A stretch of DNA of 64,000 bases from Collinsella sp. AF08-23. GTDB lineage: Bacteria > Actinomycetota > Coriobacteriia > Coriobacteriales > Coriobacteriaceae. Below, in pieces: positions 27,268-36,690 of this stretch. Positions within the stretch are counted from its first letter, which is position 1. Each line of letters starts with the position of its first letter. The position numbers were made by a program, and so were the translations under genes. The DNA lies in contig NZ_QUHV01000006.1 in assembly GCF_003479805.1 (NCBI RefSeq), positions 1-64,000 of the forward strand, given 5' to 3'. The notes below the pieces were generated by a model, which saw only the letters and a list, made by a program, of their open reading frames with translations, was not told where the DNA came from and ran no database searches.

Positions 27268-29922
27268 TTACGCGTTCAGCGCATCGCTCGCGGCCTCGAG
27301 AGCAGCAGCGATGCCCGCGGCATTCTTGCCGCCAGCCTGCGCCATGGTGGGCTTACCGCCACCACGGCCATCGACGAGCGGCACGATCTGCTTGATGACG
27401 TTACCCGCGTGGAAACCAGCGGCGGCGGCGTCATCGGTCGCGGCGGCCAGTAGCGCGGGCGTACCCTTCTCGGTCACCGTGGCGAGCACGCAGGCGACCG
27501 GGCCGGCGATCTTGCCGCGCACGGTGTCCCACACATTGCGCAGGTCCGCCGCCTCGAGCCCCGTGAGCTCGGCGGTCACGAGCTTGTACGAACCCATGTC
27601 GGCGGCATTTTCGATCGCCGCGGAAATGGCATCGGAGCCACCGCCGGTGAGCGCGCGCTTGAGCTTCTGGTTGACCTCGCGCAGCTCGGACTGGAGCACA
27701 GCGATGCGCGTGGGAACCTCCTCAACACGGCACTTGAGGCCAGCGGCGGCCGACTCGGCCAGCGCAGCGCGCTCCTCGAGATACGTGATGGCGCCGGTGC
27801 TGGTCACAGCCTCGATACGACGGACATTGGAACCGGTGGAGGACTCGGAGACGATCTTGAACAATCCGAGCTCCGCCGTGTTGGCAACGTGGGTGCCGCC
27901 GCACAGCTCGCGGGAGAAGGGCTCATCCTCGACGCCCACGGACACGACGCGAACCACGTCGCCGTACTTCTCACCAAAAAGCGCCACGGCGCCGGAGGCC
28001 TTGGCCTCCTCAATGCCCATGACGGTGGTCACCACGGGCTTGGCGGCAAAGATCTGCTCGTTGACCAGGTCTTCCACCGCGCGGACCTGCTCAGTGGTCA
28101 TGGCCTCGAAGTGCGTGAAGTCAAAGCGCAGGCCCTCGGGAGACACCAGCGAACCGGCCTGGTTGACGTGGTCGCCCAGGACCTCCTTCAAGGCGGCGTC
28201 GAGCAGGTGGGTGGCGGTGTGGTTGCGACGGAGCAGACCGCGGCGGGCGAGGTTGTAACCGACAAAGACGGTGTCACCCTGCGAAAGGGCGCCGATGAGC
28301 TTGCCCTCATGGACGTACAGACCGCCCTTGGCGATAGTGTTATTGACGAAGAACTGGGCGTCGACGGTGTCGATAAGGCCGTGGTCACCCATCTGGCCGC
28401 CCATCTCGGCGTACAGAGGGGTGCGATCGAGCACGACGGCAGCCTCCGCGACGTTCTCGGCGCGCTCGACACGCTCGCCGTTCACGACGATAGCGAGGAC
28501 CTTCGCGCCCTCGATGCTCTCGTTGTCGTAGCCCACGAACTCGGTGGCGGGCAACTGGTCTGCAAGCTCGGTCCACACGTCGTTGAAGGAACCCCAGGCG
28601 TCACCCTTGGCGGCGGCGCGGGCGCGGGCCTTCTGCTCGGCCATCTCGGCATTAAAGCCCTCGATATCGACCGCATGGCCGGCGCCCTCGGCGATCTCGA
28701 CGGTGAGGTCGATCGGGAACCCGAACGTGTCGTGCAGCATAAATGCGGCGGAGCCGGGAAGCTGCTCGCCATCCGCGAGTGCCGCGAGCTGCTCATCGAG
28801 ATAAGCGCGGCCGTTGTTGAGGGTGGTGGAGAAACGCTCCTCCTCCGCCTCGACGATACCCTTGACCAGGCCAACGTTCTCGAGCAGGCTCGGATAGGCG
28901 TCGCCCATCACATCATTCACCGCGTCGATGAAACGGCCCAGGAACGCGTCCTCAATGCCCAACAATCGCCCGTGGAACACGGCGCGACGCAGCAGGCGGC
29001 GCAGCACGTAGCCACGGCCCTCGTTGCCGGGAAGCACGCCATCGGAGATGAGGAAGTTCACCGAACGGGCGTGGTCGGCAATGATGCGTAAGGAACGGGA
29101 GGCGCCGGTGTAGTCGTCGTCGACGTAGGTCTTGCCGGAGATCTCCTCGCCCAACTTGATGAGGCTCTGCATGACGTCGCCGTCGAAGAAGGAGCTCTTG
29201 TGCTGCATGATGGCGGCCATGCGCTCGAGGCCCATGCCGGTATCGAGATTGCGGTGGGGCAGCTCGGGCATGGAGCCGTCCTCCTGGCGATCGAACTGGG
29301 TGAACACGAGGTTCCAGAACTCGAGGAAGCGATCGCAGTCGCAGCCGGGCGCGCAGTCCGGGCATCCACAGCCCACCTCCTCGCCAAGGTCGAAGTAAAT
29401 CTCGGAGCACGGACCGCACGGACCGGTGGGGCCGGCCGCCCAAAAGTTGTCGTCCTCCCCCAGACGGGTGATGTGGTCGGCAGGCACGCCGAGTGAGCGC
29501 CATACGGACTCGGTCTCATCGTCCTCGGTGAAGACCGTGAAGTACAGACGGTCCTTGGGCAGCTTGAAGACCTCAGTGATGAGCTCGTATGCCCACGTGC
29601 ATGCCTGCTCCTTGGTCACGCCGCCAAAGGCGAAGTTGCCGAGCATCTCGAAGAAGGAGGCGTGGCGCCCGTCGGCACCGATGATGTCGATGTCATTCGT
29701 GCGCACGCACTTCTGGCACGAGCACGCACCGATCTCCTTCATGACCTTTTTGCCCTGGTAGAACTCCTTGAACTGGTTCATACCGGCGTTGGCGAGCAGC
29801 AGGGACGGGTCATCGGGAACGAGTGAGGAGCTCGGATAAAGCTTGCAGCCCTTGCTCTCGAAAAAGTTGAGGTAGGCCGAGCGGATCTCGGCGGTCTTCA
29901 TGGTGGGATAGTCGGCGGCCAT
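27268..29922 (-). CDS. alaS: Alanyl-tRNA synthetase
   Basis: 884 aa. Class II core from KTAEIRSAYLNFFESKGC, GPTGPCGPCSEIYFD, an internal editing domain with RRNHTATHLLDAAL and LCGGTHVANT, then the C-Ala domain ending GGGKPTMAQAGG. It charges tRNA-Ala and hydrolyses misacylated products. The ATG at 29922 has AGGGAG seven bases upstream; the longer frame lacks a site. A -10 like TATACT lies near 29981-29986. No T-box is seen in the 66-bp gap. Confidence 0.95.
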   Translation of the reverse strand: MAADYPTMKTAEIRSAYLNFFESKGCKLYPSSSLVPDDPSLLLANAGMNQFKEFYQGKKVMKEIGACSCQKCVRTNDIDIIGADGRHASFFEMLGNFAFGGVTKEQACTWAYELITEVFKLPKDRLYFTVFTEDDETESVWRSLGVPADHITRLGEDDNFWAAGPTGPCGPCSEIYFDLGEEVGCGCPDCAPGCDCDRFLEFWNLVFTQFDRQEDGSMPELPHRNLDTGMGLERMAAIMQHKSSFFDGDVMQSLIKLGEEISGKTYVDDDYTGASRSLRIIADHARSVNFLISDGVLPGNEGRGYVLRRLLRRAVFHGRLLGIEDAFLGRFIDAVNDVMGDAYPSLLENVGLVKGIVEAEEERFSTTLNNGRAYLDEQLAALADGEQLPGSAAFMLHDTFGFPIDLTVEIAEGAGHAVDIEGFNAEMAEQKARARAAAKGDAWGSFNDVWTELADQLPATEFVGYDNESIEGAKVLAIVVNGERVERAENVAEAAVVLDRTPLYAEMGGQMGDHGLIDTVDAQFFVNNTIAKGGLYVHEGKLIGALSQGDTVFVGYNLARRGLLRRNHTATHLLDAALKEVLGDHVNQAGSLVSPEGLRFDFTHFEAMTTEQVRAVEDLVNEQIFAAKPVVTTVMGIEEAKASGAVALFGEKYGDVVRVVSVGVEDEPFSRELCGGTHVANTAELGLFKIVSESSTGSNVRRIEAVTSTGAITYLEERAALAESAAAGLKCRVEEVPTRIAVLQSELREVNQKLKRALTGGGSDAISAAIENAADMGSYKLVTAELTGLEAADLRNVWDTVRGKIAGPVACVLATVTEKGTPALLAAATDDAAAAGFHAGNVIKQIVPLVDGRGGGKPTMAQAGGKNAAGIAAALEAASDALNA

Positions 29923-29988
29923 GCGTAAACTCCCTGGGTTAAATGAGGTCCCGATCACCGGGACAGTTTCCAACCCGTCTAGTATACG

Positions 29989-31356
29989 TTAACGGCCGTC
30001 ATCAGTTGTGTCGGTTTCCTCGGGTTTCTTGGCACCCACATCGTGCTCGTGCGAGGTGAAAGGGTTCTCGAAGTCGATGAGCTTTGCCCACGGGTTCTCG
30101 AGCTCGGGCTTGGGCATGGCCTCCGCCTCGGGAACCGAGCTCTCGTCGATGATCTGCGAGTCGGCTACGAAACTGTCGTCTCCCAGCGCGTCAAAAGCAG
30201 GAACCGGGTTGCCCTGTGCATCACGGAAGGGGGCTCCACGGAAGAGCGCACCCTCGTAGGAAACGATCTGCTCGCCGGTGCGCGTCTCGAAATAGAAGAT
30301 GAAGAGCGATTTGATGACCGCAACGAGCGGCAACGCGACGATCATTCCCGCGGCTCCACCGAAAGTCGATCCAACAACGAGCGCCGTGAGCGACAAAACC
30401 GGATGCACCTGCATCGTGGACTGGTTGATCTTGGGCGCGATCACGTTGTCCGTGATGTTTTGGGAGAGCATAGCCATGACCATCGTCCACAGCGCCATGA
30501 TGGGGCTGTACACAAGTGCGATCAGAGACGCCAACGCCGCGGATATGGAGGGGCCGACCACGGGAATGATGTTTAACACGCCCGAAAGAACACCCATGGC
30601 GCCCGCGTACGGATGGCCCACGATCGCAAATCCCACGAAGGCGAGGAAGCCCTGGATGACGGAGTTAATGACCGTCGAGCGCAGGTAGCCCCCCACCGAA
30701 CGACTGACCACCGCAACCATGAGGCGATAGTCGTCGGCTTTGCCCTCGGGCAGCACGCGACAGATTTCCTCGTTGATGCGGGGGTAATCGCACGCAAGCC
30801 AGAACGCGAGAACGAAGCCGAGGAACACGATGAAGACCGTCGAGGCGATGTTGTTCACCATGGGAACGATGCCATCGCGCACAGCCGCGAGCAGGCCCGA
30901 AAGCGCCTGGTTGACGATGTCCTGCGCGGCGGTGAAGATCGAATCGAGCTGAACGATGTCATTCAAATGCTCGACCACGGCGTACTTGCTCTCCATGCGC
31001 ACCACCCACGCACCGAGGGCGGAGAATTTGGAAGGAGCATCGCGCAGGAGGTCGATGAGCTGCCCGGTAACCATGGGGATCACGAGCGCAAAGAGTAGAA
31101 TCAAGCCGACCATGACAACGATGAGGCCTATCAGGGCACCCGCACCACGGGGGACACGGTGGCGCTCGAGCCAATTGACGATGGGCGAGGCGACGAATGC
31201 CGAGAGGCAACCGACGGAGAGGAAGAGCAGCACACTCGAAAGCGAGCCGATCAGGTTCAGCGCGACGGAGGCGATGATGATGACGCCGATGACGATCCAG
31301 ATGTTGAAAAACGTGATGCGGGCCACACGCTCTGCGTGCGAAGTATCGTGCTTCAT
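29989..31356 (-). CDS. AI-2E family permease (PerM-like)
   Basis: 455 aa. About eight membrane helices, including the family's GVLNIIPVVGPSISA and HPVLSLTALVVG regions, followed by a hydrophilic C-terminal tail of about 90 residues. Members export small molecules or ions; the substrate here cannot be told. The start at 31356 follows GAGAGG. The gene lies 21 bases downstream of the sigma factor gene and may share its transcript. Confidence 0.85.
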   Translation of the reverse strand: MKHDTSHAERVARITFFNIWIVIGVIIIASVALNLIGSLSSVLLFLSVGCLSAFVASPIVNWLERHRVPRGAGALIGLIVVMVGLILLFALVIPMVTGQLIDLLRDAPSKFSALGAWVVRMESKYAVVEHLNDIVQLDSIFTAAQDIVNQALSGLLAAVRDGIVPMVNNIASTVFIVFLGFVLAFWLACDYPRINEEICRVLPEGKADDYRLMVAVVSRSVGGYLRSTVINSVIQGFLAFVGFAIVGHPYAGAMGVLSGVLNIIPVVGPSISAALASLIALVYSPIMALWTMVMAMLSQNITDNVIAPKINQSTMQVHPVLSLTALVVGSTFGGAAGMIVALPLVAVIKSLFIFYFETRTGEQIVSYEGALFRGAPFRDAQGNPVPAFDALGDDSFVADSQIIDESSVPEAEAMPKPELENPWAKLIDFENPFTSHEHDVGAKKPEETDTTDDGR

Positions 31357-31377
31357 AGTTCCTCTCACCAACCGGAC

Positions 31378-32163
31378 CTAGCCGGCCATGGACCCGTCGG
31401 GGTCGATTTTGTCTTGGATCTTCTTGAGCGTACGCCTGAGCAGACGGCTCACCTGCACTTGGGAGATGCCGAGCTTCTCGGCAATTTCAATCTGCGTCAT
31501 CCCCTGCAGGAAGCGCATCTCAATGACCTCGCGCTCACGCGGCGAGAAGCTCGCAAGTGCCTCCTCGATGATGATGCGATCATCGGTGAAGGCGAGGTCT
31601 TCATCCTCCGTGGCATATCGGTCGATGACCGAGGGGGTGTCGTCATCCTCCATGCCCGAAGGCGCCTCAAGCGAAACAGAGCTATACGCGGAAGAAGATT
31701 CCATGGCCTCGAGCACCTCGTCGACGGAGGCGTCCAGATACTCCGCAATCTCGGCGATAGTCGGCGAACGCTGAAGCTTGGAGGTAAGGGTATCGGTGGC
31801 CTGGTTGACCTTTGCCGAGAGCTCTTGCAGGCGCCTAGGCACACGGACGCTCCAACCCTTGTCACGGAAATGCCGCTTAATCTCGCCCATGATGGTGGGC
31901 GTGGCGAACGTGGTGAACTCGAGGCCGCGACTCGGATCGAAGCGGTCGATAGCCTTGAGCAAGCCCAGATACCCGACCTGCACGAGGTCATCGAGAGGCT
32001 CTCCGCGATTCTTGAACTTATTGGCGATGAAGCGCACGAGATTCAGATGGGACATCACGAGTTTCTCGCGAGCATCCATATCGCCCTCTTCTTTGAAGCG
32101 GCGGAAGAGCTCGCGCGTCTTCTCCTTGTCCCAGGCGCTTTTACCCGAGGTTTTAGATGGCAT
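31378..32163 (-). CDS. SigB/SigF-type alternative sigma factor
   Basis: 261 aa. Region 2 is clear (DLVQVGYLGLLKAIDRFDP, then FTTFATPTIMGEIKRHFRD), with region 3 and a region 4 HTH (MTQIEIAEKLGISQVQVSRLL). This architecture matches the SigB/SigF group for stress or stationary phase. The upstream gene encodes an RsbW-like protein and overlaps by 11 bases, as expected for a partner-switch module. No anti-anti-sigma factor is seen nearby. Confidence 0.9.
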   Translation of the reverse strand: MPSKTSGKSAWDKEKTRELFRRFKEEGDMDAREKLVMSHLNLVRFIANKFKNRGEPLDDLVQVGYLGLLKAIDRFDPSRGLEFTTFATPTIMGEIKRHFRDKGWSVRVPRRLQELSAKVNQATDTLTSKLQRSPTIAEIAEYLDASVDEVLEAMESSSAYSSVSLEAPSGMEDDDTPSVIDRYATEDEDLAFTDDRIIIEEALASFSPREREVIEMRFLQGMTQIEIAEKLGISQVQVSRLLRRTLKKIQDKIDPDGSMAG

Positions 32164-32539
32164 CGACGTCCGCCTTCACGTCGAGCACCAAGCGAGCGGG
32201 CGCCTCGTGCTTTTCGTAGACATCGCAGACCGAGCCCAAGATGAGATCGGCGTACACGGCGGTCGGGTCCTCCTCAGAGGGCACTGCGAACGCCGTTGCG
32301 GACAACTGGAACGTCATGGCGACATGACGCTCATCGACATCGAAGTCGATGACTAGGTCCTCACCCGGCGTCGTTCCGCAAGCGTAGATGAATGCCTCCT
32401 CCGCAGCCATGCGCATGTCTTCGACGCGCTCGACCGACATGGCGGAAAGCGTCGCCACGTTCGCGGCGGTCATGCGCACGATGCGCGCGAGATGCGGCTC
32501 GCAAGCAACGGTAAGGGCGACACGCGTGGGATTACTCAT
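32153..32539 (-). CDS. RsbW-like anti-sigma / GHKL ATPase-domain protein
   Basis: 128 aa. A short histidine-kinase-like fold with an N-box resembling AAEEAFIYACG, placed directly upstream of the sigma factor. GAGGAG lies seven bases before the ATG at 32539; the long upstream frame is a shadow. The glycine-rich ATP lid is hard to recognise, so ATP binding may be weak. By context it is the likely anti-sigma factor. Confidence 0.72.
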   Translation of the reverse strand: MSNPTRVALTVACEPHLARIVRMTAANVATLSAMSVERVEDMRMAAEEAFIYACGTTPGEDLVIDFDVDERHVAMTFQLSATAFAVPSEEDPTAVYADLILGSVCDVYEKHEAPARLVLDVKADVDAI

Positions 32540-33098
32540 GGTCGGACTCCTCGGCGGGGGTGTAGGTGAAGTACTGACGGGGCTCATCTGCCTCAATGGG
32601 CTCTGTCTCCCCCGAGGCATGGTCGAACGAGCCGGGCGTCTCTGCTGCCGGGGCAGCCGCTGTGTCGCCGAAGGTGCGGGGTGCGGGCATGGACTCAGTC
32701 TTACGCGGCTTGGCAAACAGCTTGTGAACCTTCTCACTCGCGGCGTCAGCAAAACCGGTCACGGCACTCGACGCGCTGCTGGCGGCACCGCTTACCGCGG
32801 AGACGTCACGAAGTACACCGTTGACCTCGATAAGGTCTGCCGAGAGTGCCTCAGTCGCGACCGTGGCCTGCTTGAGCAGGGGTTCGATCTGGGACACAGC
32901 CGGCTGCAGTTCGTCGACCACACCATCGAGCTTGGCGACCACAGGACGCGCCTCCTCGATGGTGCTGTTGATCTGCTCGACGGTCTTATCGAGCGAATCG
33001 ACCACGCCGCGTGTACGACGCAGCATGAGGGCCAACTCGACGACGGCCCAAGCGCCGGCGAGCGCCAAAACGATAAGGACGATCTGGATGGGATCCAT
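32532..33098 (-). CDS. Small membrane protein with coiled coil (DUF948-like)
   Basis: 188 aa. One N-terminal membrane helix (MDPIQIVLIVLALAGAWAVV), a helical region near 30-115 with repeated EQINSTIEEA/VAKLDGVVDEL-type heptads, then a low-complexity acidic tail. GGAGG precedes the ATG at 33098. It overlaps the RsbW-like gene by eight bases. It resembles DUF948 proteins; function unknown. Its position suggests a link with the sigma-factor module. Confidence 0.65.
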   Translation of the reverse strand: MDPIQIVLIVLALAGAWAVVELALMLRRTRGVVDSLDKTVEQINSTIEEARPVVAKLDGVVDELQPAVSQIEPLLKQATVATEALSADLIEVNGVLRDVSAVSGAASSASSAVTGFADAASEKVHKLFAKPRKTESMPAPRTFGDTAAAPAAETPGSFDHASGETEPIEADEPRQYFTYTPAEESDHE

Positions 33099-33161
33099 GA
33101 ATGCCTCCGTAGTTGTCTCGTCACAGATAGATTGATGATACCCGTTCGCGTCCAATTCAAC

Positions 33162-33298
33162 CATCTCGCTTCTCCCGTGCGCGGGCGGCGATCATTTTGC
33201 TCGGTCAAGTCCTGCGCAAGACGAAGCGTCCACTGGACGCTTCTTTGCGTGCGGAATCTACAAAATGATCGCCGCCCGCGCACGGGGGAAGCGAGATG
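33162..33298. repeat. Family-1 palindromic element, copy C
   Basis: The longest arms of the family: 38 bp (33162-33199 and 33261-33298) with a single mismatch. Core blocks match copy B (CAAGTCCTGCGCA..ACGAAG, CTTCTTTGCGTGCGGAATC), but the apical stem is GAAGCGTCC / GGACGCTTC. It lies between rarA and the DUF948-like gene and fills most of that 243-bp gap. Confidence 0.9.
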
Positions 33299-33341
33299 AC
33301 AGGCATGGCGCACACTTTGAAAGAGTTGTGAACCACAGCGG

Positions 33342-34691
33342 TTATCTAGGGCGGGTCTCGGCGCGCCATTGTTCCCAACCTCGGCCGCTGGGGTGCCAGA
33401 AGGCGCCGGGCTCGAGACCCTCAGGGAGATACCGCTGCGGTACCCAGCCCTCTGGGTAGTCGTGTGGATACTTGTACTCTCCATATTCGTCTGAACCCGG
33501 GCGATGGCGGTCGCGCAAGTGGTTGGGGACTTCGCGCTGACCACTCGAGCGCACGTCTTCGAGGGCGGCGTCTATGGCGGCTTCGGCGGCGTTGCTCTTG
33601 GGAGCCAGTGCGTTGTAGATGGCTGCCTGCGCCAGATTGATGCGGCATTCGGGATAACCGATCACCTCAGCGGACTTGAATGCGGCCTCGGCGACCAGCA
33701 AGGCTGTAGGGTCGGCGTTCCCGATATCCTCGCTTGCCTGGATCATGATGCGACGCGCGATGAACTTGGGGTCCTCCCCCGCGTCGATCATGCGGGCGAG
33801 CCAGTACACCGCGGCATCGGGATCACTGCCCCGCATCGATTTGATAAACGCGGAGATGATGTCGTAGTGCATGTCGCCAGACTTATCATAGGAGAGCCCG
33901 CGCCTGGGGTTCGCCTGCTTGACGTCCTCGAGTGTGATCTCGATGGGAGCTCCCTCGGCGCGAACGTCCTCCGCCGGGTCTGCCGGACGCGTAAGCGCAA
34001 TCTCGCTTGCGAGCTCAAGCGTGGTGAGCGAGCTGCGCCCGTCGCCCGCGGCAAGCGTGCAGATCGCCTTGATGACCTCATCACTCGCCGTGTACCTGCC
34101 CGCCAAGCCCTCTGGGGCCCCAAGAGCACGGCGCACCAATTGCTCAACGTCCGCGTCGCTCAGGTGCGTCAGTTCGACCACACGACTGCGCGAGAGCAAC
34201 GCGGAGTTGACCTCGAAATACGGATTCTCGGTGGTGGCGCCGATCATGACCACGGTGCGGTTCTCCACCGCATGGAGCAGAGCATCCTGCTGGGAGCGGG
34301 AGAACCGATGGATCTCATCGATAAACAGAATAGTACGGCGGTCGAACATCATGAGGCGGTGCTTGGCCTCCTCGATCTCGCGACGCAGGTCCTTGACCGT
34401 ACCCGTCACCGCCGAAACCTCGACGAACTCACTCTTCGTGTGTGCGGCGATGATGTGGGCCAGGGTGGTTTTACCCGTACCGGCAGGTCCATAGAGGATC
34501 ACGCTCGAAAACACGTCATGTTCGATGGCGCTGCGCAGCCACGAACCAGGCCCCACCGCCTTCTGTTGACCCACGTAATCGTCAAGCGTGTTGGGACGCA
34601 TGCGCACCGCCAAGGGTGCGTTCTTGAGCTGTTTGCTCCGCTCGGAGCTGCTGAAAAGGGTATCCATGAATCCGTTCCGTCGATTCGCCAT
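33342..34691 (-). CDS. rarA: Replication-associated recombination protein RarA (MgsA)
   Basis: 449 aa AAA+ ATPase. Walker [13 protein letters not shown], Walker B FIDEIHRFS, then TTENPYFEVNSALLSRSRV, a RarA hallmark. The C-terminal tetramerisation domain ends in YPEGWVPQRYLPEGLEPGAF. It acts at stalled forks. The start at 34691 lacks a ribosome-binding site but lies nine bases after a -10, so translation may be leaderless. The ATG at 34667 is the alternative. Confidence 0.92.
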   Translation of the reverse strand: MANRRNGFMDTLFSSSERSKQLKNAPLAVRMRPNTLDDYVGQQKAVGPGSWLRSAIEHDVFSSVILYGPAGTGKTTLAHIIAAHTKSEFVEVSAVTGTVKDLRREIEEAKHRLMMFDRRTILFIDEIHRFSRSQQDALLHAVENRTVVMIGATTENPYFEVNSALLSRSRVVELTHLSDADVEQLVRRALGAPEGLAGRYTASDEVIKAICTLAAGDGRSSLTTLELASEIALTRPADPAEDVRAEGAPIEITLEDVKQANPRRGLSYDKSGDMHYDIISAFIKSMRGSDPDAAVYWLARMIDAGEDPKFIARRIMIQASEDIGNADPTALLVAEAAFKSAEVIGYPECRINLAQAAIYNALAPKSNAAEAAIDAALEDVRSSGQREVPNHLRDRHRPGSDEYGEYKYPHDYPEGWVPQRYLPEGLEPGAFWHPSGRGWEQWRAETRPR

Positions 34692-34699
34692 CGCATGTG

Positions 34700-34727
34700 A
34701 TTCTAGCAAATGGAATGATAGATTCAA
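34700..34727 (-). promoter_or_regulatory. Promoter of rarA
   Basis: On the minus strand: -35 TTGAAT, 16-bp spacer, -10 TAGAAT, then the ATG at 34691 within nine bases. The spacing predicts a transcript starting at or within a few bases of the start codon. Confidence 0.55.
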
Positions 34728-34740
34728 ACACCTGTTCGTA

Positions 34741-36039
34741 TTAGCGTTCGTTGATGTACGTGCGCTGGGGGAACTTGAGCTCCGGGAACAACGTGCACGC
34801 AAGCTCGGTAAAGTATCCATCTGTCATGCTCGCGATATAATCGACGACCGTCTGGTCAAGATCACGCTCCCACTCGTACGTGCGCCCGTAGTACGACAGA
34901 GCCTTGTCGATGCGCGCGATGTGGTGGCGGAAGATATAGCTCTGCTCGTCATGTGCCTTAAGGTCGCCTAGGAAATGCTCGTACATGAGGCTGAATGCGC
35001 GCGCCATCGTCGCCGCCTCCTGCTCCTCGATGCCAGCCGAGTGATAGATCTTTTCGTAATTCTCACGCTTCGCGCGGCGGATCTCGCAGAACAGCTCCTC
35101 GCTCATCTCGATGCGGTCCTTACCGTAACTGTGCTCGACGATGTCGATCGAGGCGCGCGTGAGAATCCAGGAATTGTATCGACCACCTAAACCGTCTTCA
35201 AACGCGTCTTCCGAGAGTAAACCCGCCTCGATGGCGTCCTGACGGTCGCGCCCCACATAGGCGATGATATCCGAGATGCGCACCACGCAAGCCTCGAGCG
35301 TCATGGGGCGCAGCGTCTTGACGTAGTCGAAGTCGTGGGTGTAGCACTCCCCCACCACGTGGTCGAACTGCTCGAACGATTCCATGCCCGAGAGCTCGAA
35401 GACGCGCTGCTCGTACTCGCCGTTATGGCACAGCACGCCATCGAGCGTCTGCAGCGACAGGTTGCGACCGTAGAGCTTGTCGAGCACCCGGACCGAATGG
35501 ACGTTGTGGAAAAACGAGCGGCCGGTGCGGGCGGTGGTGATGTCGTTGAGGCGCGCCTCCCCCGCATGGCCAAAGGGCGTGTGCCCCAGATCGTGCCCCA
35601 AACCGATCGCCTCGATGAGGTCACAATTGAGACCGAGCGCGCGCCCGATGTCCCGCGCAATGCGCGCCACCAGCTGCACGTGGAGGCCACGGCGCGAGAG
35701 ATCGTCGTTGCTGCGGAAGCTGAACACCTGCGTCTTGCCGTTGAGGCGGCTGTAGGCGGGCAGATGCATGATCTTCTCGGCATCACGCACGTACGACGGA
35801 CGCCAGATGCTACCGGCGTCACCTGCGCGCGGCTCGCGGCGAATCGCCGCATCGTCGGCGGCGCGATAAGGATTGATCCATCCTGCAGCACGATCCTCCT
35901 CCATACGCTCGACCAGCTCGGCGCTCAATTGGTCGGGCATGGCGAGTAGGCGATGCGTGAGATCACTCGTTGACTCTGAGGCATCGACAGTCATACGGGG
36001 ATTCACATCATTTGTCTTCTGTTGCTGTACGTTCGTCAT
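34741..36039 (-). CDS. HD-domain deoxynucleotide triphosphohydrolase-like protein (Dgt family)
   Basis: 432 aa. The HD metal motif is IGLGHDLGHTPFGHAGE (near 151-167), with an earlier histidine in the segment RGLHVQLVARIA. It also has the family's FSFRSNDDLSRRG region. Dgt-type enzymes hydrolyse dNTPs to nucleosides and triphosphate; other members have different targets. AGGAGG lies nine bases before the ATG at 36039. The gene lies 49 bases upstream of rarA. Confidence 0.85.
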   Translation of the reverse strand: MTNVQQQKTNDVNPRMTVDASESTSDLTHRLLAMPDQLSAELVERMEEDRAAGWINPYRAADDAAIRREPRAGDAGSIWRPSYVRDAEKIMHLPAYSRLNGKTQVFSFRSNDDLSRRGLHVQLVARIARDIGRALGLNCDLIEAIGLGHDLGHTPFGHAGEARLNDITTARTGRSFFHNVHSVRVLDKLYGRNLSLQTLDGVLCHNGEYEQRVFELSGMESFEQFDHVVGECYTHDFDYVKTLRPMTLEACVVRISDIIAYVGRDRQDAIEAGLLSEDAFEDGLGGRYNSWILTRASIDIVEHSYGKDRIEMSEELFCEIRRAKRENYEKIYHSAGIEEQEAATMARAFSLMYEHFLGDLKAHDEQSYIFRHHIARIDKALSYYGRTYEWERDLDQTVVDYIASMTDGYFTELACTLFPELKFPQRTYINER

Positions 36040-36125
36040 GTTCCATCTCCTCCTGTCATCGTTGATCGAGACCAATCATCGCACGGCGTGCGGACATACA
36101 TCGATTCGCATTCGCAGCCGGACGG

Positions 36126-36608
36126 CTAACCCATACGAACGGCAACGATCACCACCAACAACAAAGGAACTACGAAGGGCAGTAGCGGCAACGAGACGCG
36201 CCGTGCAAACAAGCCGGTCAAGGCAAGCAACACCAAGCCGCCTCCAAACGCCGCGAGGGCTTCGAGGGGCCTCCAAAGCGAAAGCGCGGCGAGGAACTTG
36301 ACGTCCCCCATGCCAAGGCCCGCGCGTCCCTTGTGCCAACGGCGCCACCACAACTCGAATGCGACGATCACCGCACTCGTGAGGGCGGATACCAGCGCGC
36401 ACCACATGAGTCGCAGCAGGCCTCCCGTAGCCAAGCTCAAGGCCGCGCACGCAAGTGCCAAGCCCACTCCGAGCACGGTGGGAAACCTCCGCTCACGCGC
36501 ATCGACCACCGCAGCCGCAACCAACAGGACGCACACGAGCAGCGTCAACGCACCTGCAGCGAGGCCCCTAGACGAAGCCCCCTCCATCAAATTGCCCGCC
36601 TGTACCAT
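36126..36608 (-). CDS. Type IV prepilin peptidase (A24 family, TadV/CpaA-like)
   Basis: 160 aa. Both catalytic aspartates are visible: VVDARERRFP (first Asp) and GMGDVKFLAAL (second Asp), within about six membrane helices. It lacks the N-terminal methylase domain, as in the short CpaA/TadV type. It would process pilin-like signal peptides, possibly for competence or Tad pili; comEA and comEC are 14 kb away. GAGGTG lies six bases before the ATG at 36608. No pilin gene is adjacent. Confidence 0.82.
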   Translation of the reverse strand: MVQAGNLMEGASSRGLAAGALTLLVCVLLVAAAVVDARERRFPTVLGVGLALACAALSLATGGLLRLMWCALVSALTSAVIVAFELWWRRWHKGRAGLGMGDVKFLAALSLWRPLEALAAFGGGLVLLALTGLFARRVSLPLLPFVVPLLLVVIVAVRMG

Positions 36609-36650
36609 GTATACCACCTCGACACTCGCCCGCCGCCACGCCAACGCGGG

Positions 36651-36656
36651 TATAAT
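36651..36656 (+). promoter_or_regulatory. -10 element for the small membrane protein
   Basis: A perfect TATAAT preceded by CGGG, 34 bp upstream of the ATG at 36691, in the divergent gap with the prepilin peptidase. No good -35 is visible. Confidence 0.5.
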
Positions 36657-36690
36657 GGCGGCAATGAACTCGACCTTTCACGGGAGACCT

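Noticed and set aside
27889..29091. 400-aa open frame opposite alaS
   Set aside because: Shadow of alaS, with no ribosome-binding site or recognisable motif.
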